A stretch of DNA of 64,000 bases. It comes from Clostridia bacterium (GTDB lineage Bacteria > Bacillota > Clostridia > Oscillospirales > UBA644). Under the pieces are notes generated by a model. It had not been told where the DNA came from, ran no database searches, and saw only the letters and a program-made list of their open reading frames with translations. Shown one piece after another: positions 18,034-27,460 of this stretch; positions within the stretch are counted from its first letter, which is position 1, and the number at the start of each line of letters is the position of its first letter. The stretch is from contig JAFRTE010000046.1 of assembly GCA_017427285.1 (NCBI GenBank), positions 71,401-135,400 of the forward strand, in the 5' to 3' direction. Both the position numbers and the translations under genes were made by a program.

Positions 18034-19227
18034 TTGGGTCTTATAATTCAGAAATTCGGCGGCAGTTCGGTAGCCGATGCGGAACGTATCCGCAGGGTTG
18101 CGGGCATAATAACCGACACATACAAATCGGGCAACGACGTTGTCGCCGTTGTTTCCGCTCAGGGCGATACGACCGACGACCTTATAGAAAAAGCGCATGA
18201 AATAAACAAAAAGCCGTCAAAACGCGAAATGGATATGCTGCTTTCAACCGGCGAGCAGGCGTCAGCCGCGCTTCTTGCCATGGCAATAGAAGACCTCGGT
18301 TTTCCCGTAACTTCTTTAACGGCGTGGCAGATCGGAATAACGTCTGACAGCAAATATTCAAACGCAAGAATAAAGCAGGTTGCGGACGAACGGCTTCGCA
18401 GAGAGCTCGACCAGCATAAAATAGTGATCTGCGCGGGATTTCAGGGCGTAAACAAATATGATGATATCACTACCCTCGGCAGAGGCGGAAGCGATACCAC
18501 TGCAGTGGCGATCGCCGCGGCGCTCAGAGCGGATATCTGCAAGATATATACCGATGTCGACGGCGTTTATACCGCAGACCCCCGCATAGCGAAAAATGCA
18601 CGCAAGCTCAGCGAAATAACATACGACGAAATGCTTGAGCTTGCCTCTCTCGGCGCGCAGGTCCTTTGCAACCGCTCGGTTGAGCTTGCAAAAAAATACA
18701 GAGTAAATCTCGAGGTCTGCTCAAGCTTCAAACAGGTACCCGGCACAATAGTTAAGGAGGATGTAAAAGTGGAAAAAATGCTTATTACCGGCGTAGCAAA
18801 GGATAACAACGTCACCCGTATCTCCGTTATCGGTCTTGAAGACGTTCCGGGCGTTGCGTTCAAGCTGTTTTCTTTACTCGGTCAAAACAATATAAACGTT
18901 GATATAATTCTTCAGTCCATAGGACGTCACGGCACGAAGGATATTTCATTTACCGTCGCTTCTGACAATACGCAGATAGCTTTGGACGTACTTCACGAAT
19001 CGTATCCGAACAACACCATTACTTACGACGAAAACGTTTCAAAAGTATCGGTCGTCGGCTCGGGCATGCAGTCAAACGCAGGCGTTGCTGCAAAAATGTT
19101 CGAAGCGCTCTATTCGGTAGGCGTTAATATCCAGATGATAAGCACATCGGAAATCAAAATCAGCGTTCTGATAGACAGAAGCGACGCCAACAAAGCGCTC
19201 GAAGCGATACACGACGCGTTTATCTGA
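18034..19227 (+). CDS. lysC: Aspartate kinase with two ACT domains
   Basis: A 397-residue aspartokinase that makes aspartyl phosphate, the first step towards lysine, threonine and methionine. The kinase domain (about 1-240) starts IIQKFGGSSVADAERI, with KFGGSS for ATP binding; two ACT domains occupy about 265-397 and give allosteric control. The start is TTG at 18034, nine bases after a GGAG site. A strong internal ribosome site at codon 246 probably yields a separate beta subunit (see separate entry). Forms a unit with hom upstream and the acetyltransferase one base downstream. Confidence 0.95.
   Translation: MGLIIQKFGGSSVADAERIRRVAGIITDTYKSGNDVVAVVSAQGDTTDDLIEKAHEINKKPSKREMDMLLSTGEQASAALLAMAIEDLGFPVTSLTAWQIGITSDSKYSNARIKQVADERLRRELDQHKIVICAGFQGVNKYDDITTLGRGGSDTTAVAIAAALRADICKIYTDVDGVYTADPRIAKNARKLSEITYDEMLELASLGAQVLCNRSVELAKKYRVNLEVCSSFKQVPGTIVKEDVKVEKMLITGVAKDNNVTRISVIGLEDVPGVAFKLFSLLGQNNINVDIILQSIGRHGTKDISFTVASDNTQIALDVLHESYPNNTITYDENVSKVSVVGSGMQSNAGVAAKMFEALYSVGVNIQMISTSEIKISVLIDRSDANKALEAIHDAFI
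18754..18771 (+). promoter_or_regulatory. Internal ribosome binding site and GTG start for an aspartokinase beta subunit
   Basis: Inside lysC, AAGGAGG (18754-18760) is followed after eight bases by an in-frame GTG (18769, codon 246), with an in-frame ATG three codons later. Initiation there would give a ~152-residue polypeptide made of the two ACT domains only. B. subtilis aspartokinase II is known to produce such a beta subunit from an internal start at the same codon position, giving an alpha2beta2 enzyme. The match of site, spacing and position makes the same arrangement likely here. Confidence 0.7.
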
Positions 19228-19228
19228 T

Positions 19229-20017
19229 ATGGAAAAGATAAAAAAACTTCTGTCAGACTCGTTTTGCGACCCCGTTAATTACCTCGATTATCTTGAAGAG
19301 ATCGGCTTTCTCAAACCCGAAGAGGCGTTTTGCCTTAACGGCGACGACGGACCGGTCTCGGTTCTTTTTGCAAAAAAATATCCGATAAACATAGGCGCAG
19401 AGCGTTTTACGGCGGACTATATCTTTTACGCCGCAACAGATGAATCTCAAAGACATAAAGGGCATATGAGCGCCCTTATTCACAGCGCTCTGTCTTCTCT
19501 GAAAACCGGGGGAGGGGATTTTGCCGTTGTTATCCCAGCCACAAAAGCGCTTTTCGGCTTTTATTCGCAATTCGGCTTTAAGACCGCTTTTTACTGCGAG
19601 AGCAGAGAGTTTTATTCGGAGAAAGCGGACAGGGAAATATCGGTTCTATCTGCAGACGAAGCCGGGAAGTTTTACGGGAAATATTATGATTTTTACGGAA
19701 AAAGAAAAAACACGCTTTTTAAAACCGAAGAAATTTTCTGCCAGTCCGTAAAAGAAAATCTTTTTGATACGGAAAATTATTCCGTACTTTCGGACGGCGA
19801 AAATATCGCTTTCGCCTCTTTCGGCGAAAAGATAGTTCTGCGCGAATTTACGGACGAAAACGTAAAACCGTTCGCTTCGTCCGTCTCCGCAAAATACGCC
19901 AGACCGGTGTCGGTCCGTCTGCCGTCCGAAAAAAATGGGGAGCCTCTCGGCATGATACTCTCTTACTGCGGTAAAGCCGGATTTCCTCCGCTTTTTACCG
20001 ACAATATGCTGAACTGA
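19229..20017 (+). CDS. GNAT-family N-acetyltransferase
   Basis: A 262-residue protein of the GNAT superfamily. The acetyl-CoA-binding region is around residues 65-110 (YIFYAATDESQRHKGHMSAL), followed by the beta-bulge segment and FYSQFGFKTAFY near 113. The C-terminal half is less conserved, as in the larger Eis-like GNATs. The ATG begins one base after the lysC stop, so translation is coupled. Substrate unknown; being in an amino-acid operon does not by itself indicate one. A terminator follows. Confidence 0.85.
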   Translation: MEKIKKLLSDSFCDPVNYLDYLEEIGFLKPEEAFCLNGDDGPVSVLFAKKYPINIGAERFTADYIFYAATDESQRHKGHMSALIHSALSSLKTGGGDFAVVIPATKALFGFYSQFGFKTAFYCESREFYSEKADREISVLSADEAGKFYGKYYDFYGKRKNTLFKTEEIFCQSVKENLFDTENYSVLSDGENIAFASFGEKIVLREFTDENVKPFASSVSAKYARPVSVRLPSEKNGEPLGMILSYCGKAGFPPLFTDNMLN

Positions 20018-20026
20018 ATAAAAAGC

Positions 20027-20059
20027 AAAAAACTTCTGCACAAAAGCGCAGAAGTTTTT
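20027..20059. terminator. Bidirectional intrinsic terminator
   Basis: Stem AAAACTTCTGC / GCAGAAGTTTT flanked by A-run and T-run, between the hom-lysC unit and the converging secreted-protein gene. Confidence 0.9.
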
Positions 20060-20077
20060 CAGTTAATTAACTTACTA

Positions 20078-23000
20078 TCATTCTTTCGGAGGAGGAAGCG
20101 GAGGATCTTTCGGCTTTTCTATAACGCTTTCCGCAGTGGGAACCCCGGCGAAGAAATAGTCGTAAAACCAGTTTGCAAGGTCGCCGCTCATCACTTGCAG
20201 AGTCGTTGTAAGATTCAGTTTGATACCGTAGTGGAGTGCGTCAAACAGATGCAGATTGAAACAGTAGTAAACATTTCCGTCCTCAATAACGAATTTTGAT
20301 GAATCGTATACCTCGCGAAGCTTGTCAAATCCCGCTCCTGCAAGACTGCTTAAGTATTGCGATACAACTTTTTCAACCGTTGCTTCAAATATCTTGTCGT
20401 TTGCGTAGCCTGCCAGCTTACGAAGCTCACCTTCAAGACCGAGCGAATCGTTGAGCTTTTTCTGAAGAGTTTCAAAACTCGTTTCATTAAACCATTTTGA
20501 AATCGCCGGCCCGATCTTCTCCTGGAATTTTTTGCTTTCCTTAAGCCATTTACCGATCAGATCGCCCGCTTTGCTCTTCATCATTGTATATCCCAGATCC
20601 TTGAAAGCCTCGCAAAGCGATCCCCAGATATCCGATTCGCCCTTCTCGTTGAGCTTCAGAATGTAATTCTTTAATGCGCAGTAGACAAAGTATCCGCCGA
20701 GTGTTGCAGCAGCTGTTTTCCAGTTTTTCAGGTCGATAGAGTTTGAAACAAGGTTTTCGCCCGCCGCAGCAAGATTTTTCGAAAACTCGAAGCGGTCCAT
20801 TATGCTTATGTCAAGTGATTCTCCGTAGTTAACCGCAGCGATAACCTCTCCGATTGCGCCTGTTGCAAAGTCTTTTGCAGGCGACAGCAACGCGTCTGCG
20901 ACCGGTCCGGCATACGCGTTGATGAGGAACGAGAAAGCGCAGTCTCCGGCGAATTTCGCCCATTCAAGAGCATTGACAATAATATTATAGGTTCTTGCCT
21001 CGGACTGAGCTTTTGTCTGCTCTGTAGTCCAGTAAGCCATGTATTCACGCAAAATCCATTTGCTTGTAAGACGAAGCTCTTCAACTGAAGCTTTCGGCTC
21101 CAGAGCGCACATTTTCATATCGTGAATAAGTTTTGCTCTGTTTTCGGGAATAGCAAACTTTTCTATGCGTCTTTCAAGCTCTTTGTATTCCTTCTCCCAG
21201 TCGCCCATCGGTTCAGGGTCCTTGCCACGCAGCCGAAGCGGGATGTCTGCTTGATACTCCATGCCGTCATAAGTGCATCCGACAGGCAGCATAACCATCA
21301 TAAGCGTTCCGTCTTCAGGCTCTTCGAGGTTTGCGTTCGGTTCGAAATCATACGTCATCTTGTCGTTATACATGCCGTACGCTTCTTTGTATTCGTATTT
21401 CTCCGCAAGGATCTGTTCCTTGTCCGCGCGCATTCCGAGTCCGCCGGTTCCCTTAAGCTTTTCAAACTCGTATGTCGCTTCGGGCGGATCGATAATCGCT
21501 CTGTCGGTGCCTTTGACTGCAAGTGTGAATTTCATTTCCGAAACCTGCCACTTCTTGTCAAGGTCTCCGACATAGTCCTTTTCATACGCCTGAACACGGA
21601 CGTATCTGATATCGTTTTTCTTTCCTATGTCGCGGGAATCGACCGTTATTCCTTCGGGATAAAGTCTTACCGTAACGTAGCCCTTTACCGGCTCTTTTTC
21701 TCCTTCGACGATCACGTGTATCTCGAAATTCATATCTTTCGGCTTTGCAAAAATATCGTAATCCGTTTCCGGCTTCGTATTATTGTACACGGACATTTTA
21801 TAACCCGCCTGATTGTCCGTTTTTTCAAAACTTACTTCCAGTTCGCCCGTATTGACTGCGGAAATATCAGCCGTATCGGGCGGAACGGGCGCGTCAACTA
21901 TCATAAAGCGCGCGTCGTAAGTAAAGCCGTCGCCCGGGATCGCTTCAATACCGTATGAGTTGTAGTTTATTAAAAACTCTCCGGGATTTCCTGATTCTGC
22001 AAGGAATTTGAGGGTGGGGCCGTCAACGATACGGAATATTATGTTGTTTGTAAACACGCCGCCCTCGCCCGCAAACGAAAAAGTGATTTTTGCGGTATCT
22101 TCCTCATATTCTGCGGAAACGCTTACGGTCGCTTCGCAGTATCTTCCCGAAACGGCTACTCCGTGTATTCTCATCCCTTCTGAAGAAACGTTGATTTTGG
22201 CAGTAAGGTCATTGCGGTCGTTTTCTTTTCCGTGCTCGTCAATCTCCGCCATTCTTGCGCGGATAATATACGGATTTTCCGCGCCTCTGCGTATTGCATC
22301 GCCGAAATCCTTCTGAACATACATCTTATACGCTTTTTTCTTTCCCTTCCCGTCGCCCGCGCTTGCGGCAGCTGCCCCTGCAACTGCGGCGCCGATGCCA
22401 AGTACGCCTACAACGACGGCAACGGGTATCGCTACGCCGCCGTCCTCGCCGGGCGTTGTCAAAGCGTTCTGAGTAACGTCCGCATAGTCGAAATCCTGAA
22501 GGATCTTCGGCTCAAGCCATTCTATTTTATAGTTTGACGGATCCGTAATATATTCCGCAGTTCTTAAAGACAGAAACTCCGCTTTTTCTTTATTGTGAGT
22601 TTCGATCATTGATTTATAGGTCGCTCCGTGTTTATCTTCATCGTAATCGCCGAGAAATCTTCCCGTTCCTATACCGAACTGATATTTGCATGACGCAACG
22701 AAATGCAGCCCGGGCAGCTCGGCAATCCGGAACACGCGTATCGTCCATATTATCTCATTGTATCCGTATGCAGGATCATCCCATTCATCCAGAAGATGTA
22801 GCGTGAGCAATACGCTGCCATCCGGCTCTGTTGTGACCTGAAGCGGAGTTTCTATAGAGTTTTTATCGCTTGTCCTCCATGAAAACAACGACATGGACTG
22901 TCCGGACTGTTCAAGCTCAAGCTTCTTTTTCTGTTCAGTCACGGTAGCGTCAAAAGATGCGGTGGCGTCTTCTTCGGCGGCTATAGTGATTCTGCAATGA

Positions 23001-23344
23001 CCCTCTTCGTTCTGGGAGCCGATATAAAAGAAATTGTCGTAATAATGATAAGTCCCGATAAATCCGGGCTTTCCGGGCAGAGTCATTTTCGCCTTCTGCT
23101 CAATATATTTGCCCTCGTTTTTAACGTATCCGTTAAATTCAAGGTCTGCGCTGAAAAACAGACCGTCGTTGAGAAGTTTTACGGTATCGTATTCTTCCGA
23201 AGCATACGATTTTGTGTATGCGTCTCCGCTCGTAAACTGCTTGTAAGGATACGGTTTTACGGTCGCAGCGAGCGCCTGACCGCAAAACATGGGAATAAAT
23301 ATCATTATAAGGATAACCGTTGCGATTATACGTCTTTTAATCAT
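20078..23344 (-). CDS. Large secreted multidomain protein of unknown function
   Basis: A 1088-residue protein with a clear signal peptide (residues 1-27, ending GQALA). Residues ~28-290 look beta-rich. At about 302-331 there is a small-residue hydrophobic segment (GGVAIPVAVVVGVLGIGAAV, then Ala/Gly-rich) resembling a glycine-zipper membrane helix, followed by KGKKK. Residues ~340-710 read as several Ig-like beta domains. From ~710 on the protein becomes helical (WEKEYKELERRIEKF) with a hydrophobic Ala/Gly stretch around 800-830, and it ends in a proline-rich tail (PPLPPPKE). I do not recognise the family. The profile fits a surface or membrane-inserted protein; a pore-forming or toxin-like role is only a guess. 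Own promoter, monocistronic. Confidence 0.8.
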   Translation of the reverse strand: MIKRRIIATVILIMIFIPMFCGQALAATVKPYPYKQFTSGDAYTKSYASEEYDTVKLLNDGLFFSADLEFNGYVKNEGKYIEQKAKMTLPGKPGFIGTYHYYDNFFYIGSQNEEGHCRITIAAEEDATASFDATVTEQKKKLELEQSGQSMSLFSWRTSDKNSIETPLQVTTEPDGSVLLTLHLLDEWDDPAYGYNEIIWTIRVFRIAELPGLHFVASCKYQFGIGTGRFLGDYDEDKHGATYKSMIETHNKEKAEFLSLRTAEYITDPSNYKIEWLEPKILQDFDYADVTQNALTTPGEDGGVAIPVAVVVGVLGIGAAVAGAAAASAGDGKGKKKAYKMYVQKDFGDAIRRGAENPYIIRARMAEIDEHGKENDRNDLTAKINVSSEGMRIHGVAVSGRYCEATVSVSAEYEEDTAKITFSFAGEGGVFTNNIIFRIVDGPTLKFLAESGNPGEFLINYNSYGIEAIPGDGFTYDARFMIVDAPVPPDTADISAVNTGELEVSFEKTDNQAGYKMSVYNNTKPETDYDIFAKPKDMNFEIHVIVEGEKEPVKGYVTVRLYPEGITVDSRDIGKKNDIRYVRVQAYEKDYVGDLDKKWQVSEMKFTLAVKGTDRAIIDPPEATYEFEKLKGTGGLGMRADKEQILAEKYEYKEAYGMYNDKMTYDFEPNANLEEPEDGTLMMVMLPVGCTYDGMEYQADIPLRLRGKDPEPMGDWEKEYKELERRIEKFAIPENRAKLIHDMKMCALEPKASVEELRLTSKWILREYMAYWTTEQTKAQSEARTYNIIVNALEWAKFAGDCAFSFLINAYAGPVADALLSPAKDFATGAIGEVIAAVNYGESLDISIMDRFEFSKNLAAAGENLVSNSIDLKNWKTAAATLGGYFVYCALKNYILKLNEKGESDIWGSLCEAFKDLGYTMMKSKAGDLIGKWLKESKKFQEKIGPAISKWFNETSFETLQKKLNDSLGLEGELRKLAGYANDKIFEATVEKVVSQYLSSLAGAGFDKLREVYDSSKFVIEDGNVYYCFNLHLFDALHYGIKLNLTTTLQVMSGDLANWFYDYFFAGVPTAESVIEKPKDPPLPPPKE

Positions 23345-23398
23345 TGCCGCAGTCCCTTCCGCATTCCGAATTCCGTCAAATAAAACTTTATTTTTTTA

Positions 23399-23427
23399 AT
23401 AATATCATAAATATGAACATTTGTCAA
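23399..23427 (-). promoter_or_regulatory. SigA promoter of the 1088-residue secreted protein
   Basis: Minus strand TTGACA (23427-23422), 17-base spacer, TATTAT (23404-23399), about 55 bases before the start codon. Confidence 0.85.
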
Positions 23428-23509
23428 CAAACATAGAGCCCTGAATCCTTAATTTTTTGAATTATTACGGCTTTATATCGAAAAGTCCGCTAAAAAACGG
23501 TAATCGGGC

Positions 23510-23538
23510 TTGACATATCTTAAAAAATAAGTTAAAAT
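23510..23538 (+). promoter_or_regulatory. SigA promoter of the solute-binding protein at 23611
   Basis: TTGACA (23510-23515), 17-base spacer, TAAAAT (23533-23538). Confidence 0.85.
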
Positions 23539-23610
23539 AAAAAAAACGGATATTCATACCGACGGATGACGTAAAACAGATTGAAAATTATAATTAAAGG
23601 AGTATTCGCT

Positions 23611-25032
23611 ATGCGTAAAACTGCAAAACTGATTTCGGTAATTATTGTTATTTCCGTTTTTCTTTCTGCGTGTCAGGGAGCGCAACCCGAAGTATTCGAC
23701 GTTGATTTCGCCATGCCGGACGGCGGGACGGACCTTGAAGGTGTGACCGTGATTTATCAGATGGGCATTGTCGATGCGCTTTCGGATAAACCGATCTGTC
23801 TTGGGTATATTATGGATACTCCGCTCGGTGACGCAGCCGTTCAGCGTATAAAAGACATTCAGACAAATCTTAACTGCGTTCTCGATATAAGATACGCCTA
23901 CGGCGGCAATAATTCTTCGAGCTTCATTTCTTCATCAGCGTCGGGGCTTTATCTTTGCGACGCGGCTATGGGTATTTCAGATATGTGGGCGGAAATTGCA
24001 AGGATAGGCATGCTTATCGGAATGACCGAGCTTGAAGAATACCTTGATTTTCGCAACGAGGCCAAATGGGGCTACCGCAATATGCTCGAAGTAATATATT
24101 ATGAAGACGACCTTTACGGCGTTGCTCCCATGCTCTGGCCCGAAATCGCGGTAACTTACGACTCTCCCATAGTTGTAAACGAAACAATGATATCGTCTCT
24201 CGGTGAAACCGATCCGCGCGACTATCTCGAAAATCTTCAGTGGAACTGGGATACGTTTGAGGAATGTCTGGACAGATATTACGTTCAGGAAGGCGCCGAA
24301 ATAAAAAACTACTCTCTTACCGTAGGCCTCGGCAATTTTGCGGCAATGTTCGTTCTTTCAAACGGCTCGAAATTTGCCGAAAAAGACGCGTCGGGCAAGT
24401 ATATCCCCGGATTTTTCACCCCGAATGCAATCACGGCTATGGAAAGGGCTTTAAATATCATCAACGGCCCCGTTTCACATACGATAGATACCGTGACCAA
24501 CGTTGCGGACGCGCTTGTCGGAGGTACGACCGTTCTCGGCTCACTTTCATCCGAGAGTATCGTAGGCAGCAACGGGCGAATTTCCAAGGAAATGGATAAT
24601 TTCGGCATCGTTTCCTGGCCGTACGGTCCCGACGTTGATCCGGGTTATGTTGCGGGTCGACATCACAATATAGAAAGATGCATATCTTTTTCAAGAATGT
24701 CTCCTCATCCCGATGCCGCCGCAACTGTCGTAGACGCTCTTTATGAACCGCTGGGCGGATACAACGACCTTGATTCGCTTCTTGATTATATGTCGAAGAA
24801 TTATTTTTACGACAGACGCGATGCGGAAGTATATTACAATATGTATTTTAATTCCTGTTACAGCTATTTCCATTACAGCGGTATGCTCGGATATATGCAG
24901 GACTGGATAACCTCCAATAAATCGATCACCGAGTATATAGAGTCGACCACGGATATGATCACCTCAAGAATTGATGAATACGTTCTCCCGTCAATGCGCG
25001 GAATAGACGCAGTATGGGGAGAAAATAACTGA
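23611..25032 (+). CDS. Extracellular solute-binding lipoprotein (orphan)
   Basis: About 473 residues. ATG at 23611 follows AAAGGAG with eight bases spacing and gives a normal lipoprotein signal (lipobox FLSAC, Cys21); an upstream in-frame TTG at 23581 would add ten residues and has no ribosome site. After the lipobox the shared pattern EVFDVDFAMPDGGTDLEG appears. Body motifs match the other copies in this window (LQWNWDTFEECL near residue 210, SWPYGPDVDPGY near 342). The next gene, an isomerase-like TIM barrel, is 40 bases downstream. No permease nearby; ligand unknown. Confidence 0.88.
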   Translation: MRKTAKLISVIIVISVFLSACQGAQPEVFDVDFAMPDGGTDLEGVTVIYQMGIVDALSDKPICLGYIMDTPLGDAAVQRIKDIQTNLNCVLDIRYAYGGNNSSSFISSSASGLYLCDAAMGISDMWAEIARIGMLIGMTELEEYLDFRNEAKWGYRNMLEVIYYEDDLYGVAPMLWPEIAVTYDSPIVVNETMISSLGETDPRDYLENLQWNWDTFEECLDRYYVQEGAEIKNYSLTVGLGNFAAMFVLSNGSKFAEKDASGKYIPGFFTPNAITAMERALNIINGPVSHTIDTVTNVADALVGGTTVLGSLSSESIVGSNGRISKEMDNFGIVSWPYGPDVDPGYVAGRHHNIERCISFSRMSPHPDAAATVVDALYEPLGGYNDLDSLLDYMSKNYFYDRRDAEVYYNMYFNSCYSYFHYSGMLGYMQDWITSNKSITEYIESTTDMITSRIDEYVLPSMRGIDAVWGENN

Positions 25033-25072
25033 TATCCGATCGCCTCCTTAAAGAATATGAGATTGTATAGTG

Positions 25073-25891
25073 ATGAAAAAAAGAATAGTTACCACCACTT
25101 CGGTATTTGAACCCGGATATCCCGCCGAAAAAGCTGCAAAACGGCTTTGCGCTCTGGGCTTCGAAGGTCTTGACATGGCGCTCGATTACTGGTTTTTTCC
25201 TGATTCGCCGTTTATGGGGGAGGGCTGGCGCGAATGGGCTGTTTCTCTTCGTGAATACGTCGAAAAAATCGGGATACCGTATACCCATTCACATGCTCCG
25301 CTCGATGCCGAAGGCGGCTCTGTTATTTCCCGTTCGATCGAAACTGCGGGGATTCTCGGCGCGAAATATACGGTCGTTCATCCCGTCTGCCGTCAAAACG
25401 GAGCTATAATCGAAGACGCGGAGGAGTTTATCAGGGTAAACGCAAACCTCGTCCGCCCTATGCTCGAAACCGCCGAGAAATGCGGCGTTGCAATTCTTTC
25501 CGAAAATCTTCTCTGGGGAGCGTCGAAAGACCCGAGAATAATATCTTCACTTGTCAAAGAGGTCGATTCTCCGTTTTTCGGCTGGTGTTTCGATACGGGA
25601 CATGCAAACTGTTTCGGATATCGCCCTTCGGTGCTTTGCGAGTGCGCATGTGCCCCGCTTTCTTTGCATCTGCAGGACAATTTCGGCGACGGCAACGATT
25701 CACATCTCATTCCCGGCGACGGCACTGTTGACTGGGATGCGCTGACAGACGCTCTTAACTGTGCTTCTTATTCCGGTGACTGCGTTCTTGAAGCACATCA
25801 TCAAAGTCTCGAAGCTCCCGACGGCGAAAGAGACGAAATACTCAAAAGACTTCTGAGCATCGCACACGTTTTGCGTGATAAAATGAGCTGA
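25073..25891 (+). CDS. Sugar phosphate isomerase/epimerase-like TIM-barrel protein
   Basis: About 272 residues of the xylose-isomerase-like/AP-endonuclease-2 fold. Metal-ligand-type motifs are visible: HSHAPLD near residue 80, the Glu in ILSENLLWG near 145, FDTGHANCFG near 178, LHLQDN near 202 and VLEAHHQ near 240, in the usual order. Such proteins isomerise or epimerise keto-sugars and inositol derivatives using a divalent metal. GTG at 25070 directly precedes the ATG and is an alternative start; the ribosome site is weak. It probably shares the transcript of the upstream binding protein. Exact substrate unknown. Confidence 0.88.
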   Translation: MKKRIVTTTSVFEPGYPAEKAAKRLCALGFEGLDMALDYWFFPDSPFMGEGWREWAVSLREYVEKIGIPYTHSHAPLDAEGGSVISRSIETAGILGAKYTVVHPVCRQNGAIIEDAEEFIRVNANLVRPMLETAEKCGVAILSENLLWGASKDPRIISSLVKEVDSPFFGWCFDTGHANCFGYRPSVLCECACAPLSLHLQDNFGDGNDSHLIPGDGTVDWDALTDALNCASYSGDCVLEAHHQSLEAPDGERDEILKRLLSIAHVLRDKMS

Positions 25892-25932
25892 ACGGCTTCT
25901 CGAAGTTTTGCAAAAAGACAATATAATACAAT

Positions 25933-25963
25933 ATCTCCCCGGCGGGTTTTCCGTCGGGGAGAT
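25933..25963. terminator. Intergenic hairpin between converging genes
   Basis: Stem ATCTCCCCG / CGGGGAGAT, nine base pairs, between the isomerase gene and the converging binding-protein gene. It lacks a long T-run on either side, so it is a stable 3' hairpin and a probable but not ideal terminator. Confidence 0.6.
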
Positions 25964-25986
25964 CAAATTTATTCGGTTTTTGCTGA

Positions 25987-27432
25987 TTATTCTTCGGGCC
26001 AGAGAGTTTTTATAGTCTCTCTCGGCGAAACTGCTTCGGTATCTATAAGTCTCTGATTGAAGTCGTGGTAAATTTCAACAAGTTCGGGAATGGTTTTGCC
26101 TTTTCTGTCGGTGATCCATTCGTTAAACTGTCTCATGCCGACTATAAAGTAATTGTACTGAGTATTTCTGAACATATCGAAGAATACGTCTGCGTCTCTG
26201 TTGTCAAAGAAATAGTTGTAAGTCATGAATTCTTTGATTTGATCCTTTGTTTCGTATCCTTCAAAGGGCTCGTAAAGCTTATTTATGATAAATGCCGAAG
26301 CGTCGAAGTTTTTGCTGTAATTTGAAAATACGATCATCGAGCGGAAGCTTTCGTGGACCGCAAACGTATATCCGGGCGCAACGTCCGGACCGTTTGGAGC
26401 GGGGAGGACCGCATAATTTTCAACGTATCTTGAAATCCTTCCGTTGTATCCGAAAAGCTGTTCGGTATCTACAACAGTCATCGTTGCCCTTCCTTCTATA
26501 AATGCATCCGCAACTGCGTCTGGGCTTGTAACGTCGTGGTCGAATGCGAAAGCATAGTCTCCGTTATATATGTTTCTGAATTCCTCAAGTGCTGCAAGCG
26601 CGTGAGGGTCCGCATAGCCCCACGAGTATTCTCCGTTGCCGTTGTCGATAATAATGGAGTCTCCGTTTGAACGGAGAATCATCTCTCCGAGATACGGCGG
26701 ATGGGCAGACATGCCGTAAACAGACGTTACTCCTCCTTCGGTTACGGTTCCCATAGTCAGGGTTTCTTCAAATTTATCCCATGTCCACTCTTTGTTTTCA
26801 ACCGTTTCGCGTATGTCGGGGATTCCAAGCGAGGACGCAAGATTCATATTCGCCATAAAAATGTAGCCGAAAGACGAATAGTTGAGTTCGGGCCATGCGG
26901 CGGGAAGAATGCCGTAGAGCTCTCCGCCCCAGCACATTTCTTCAAGCATTGCCGGTGTTCCCCATTTTTCCGAATCTCTGTAGTCTATATATTTATCGAG
27001 CGCGTTTATACTCTGAAAGAAACCGATTTTTACGGATGAGCGAAGACCGTGCGTGCTGCCCTGCAAAACGTCGCAGTAAAACGCTCCGGACATGGAGCAT
27101 ACCGTAAATTCGTTTTCGTTTGCGCCGTCCGCCTGATAAAATGCATCGATCTTACAGTTGTATTTGTCTTCTATCTCAGCTTTTCTTTTTGCTGCCAGAT
27201 CTGAAAACAGTGTGCCGGATGTGAATCCGAGTATGTTTTCCGCATTCGAATCGCCGAAAAGTGTCGCGCACGTTACCGCATATCTCATCGAAAAACCGTT
27301 CAGGTCTTCATTTCCTCCTTGTAAGCCCGCTTCAAGGTCTATGTCGAATGTTTCCTGCTGTTCCGTTGCGCACGCAATCGAAGCTATAAGCAGGATTGCG
27401 GCAAGTAAAATAACTTTTACCGTTTTTTTCAT
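25987..27432 (-). CDS. Extracellular solute-binding lipoprotein (orphan)
   Basis: A 481-residue lipoprotein (lipobox ASIAC, Cys21) followed by the pattern ETFDIDLEAGLQGGNEDL. It is most similar in layout to the protein at 23611-25032: NKEWTWDKFEETL near residue 218, LPAPNGPDVAPGY near 344, YNYFFDNRDADVFF near 410. It starts 29 bases after the aldose-epimerase-like gene, so it may be read from the galU transcript; no separate promoter was found in that gap. No permease is encoded nearby. Ligand unknown. Confidence 0.88.
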   Translation of the reverse strand: MKKTVKVILLAAILLIASIACATEQQETFDIDLEAGLQGGNEDLNGFSMRYAVTCATLFGDSNAENILGFTSGTLFSDLAAKRKAEIEDKYNCKIDAFYQADGANENEFTVCSMSGAFYCDVLQGSTHGLRSSVKIGFFQSINALDKYIDYRDSEKWGTPAMLEEMCWGGELYGILPAAWPELNYSSFGYIFMANMNLASSLGIPDIRETVENKEWTWDKFEETLTMGTVTEGGVTSVYGMSAHPPYLGEMILRSNGDSIIIDNGNGEYSWGYADPHALAALEEFRNIYNGDYAFAFDHDVTSPDAVADAFIEGRATMTVVDTEQLFGYNGRISRYVENYAVLPAPNGPDVAPGYTFAVHESFRSMIVFSNYSKNFDASAFIINKLYEPFEGYETKDQIKEFMTYNYFFDNRDADVFFDMFRNTQYNYFIVGMRQFNEWITDRKGKTIPELVEIYHDFNQRLIDTEAVSPRETIKTLWPEE

Positions 27433-27460
27433 TTCTCAGATCTCCTTTGTTTGCAAATAC

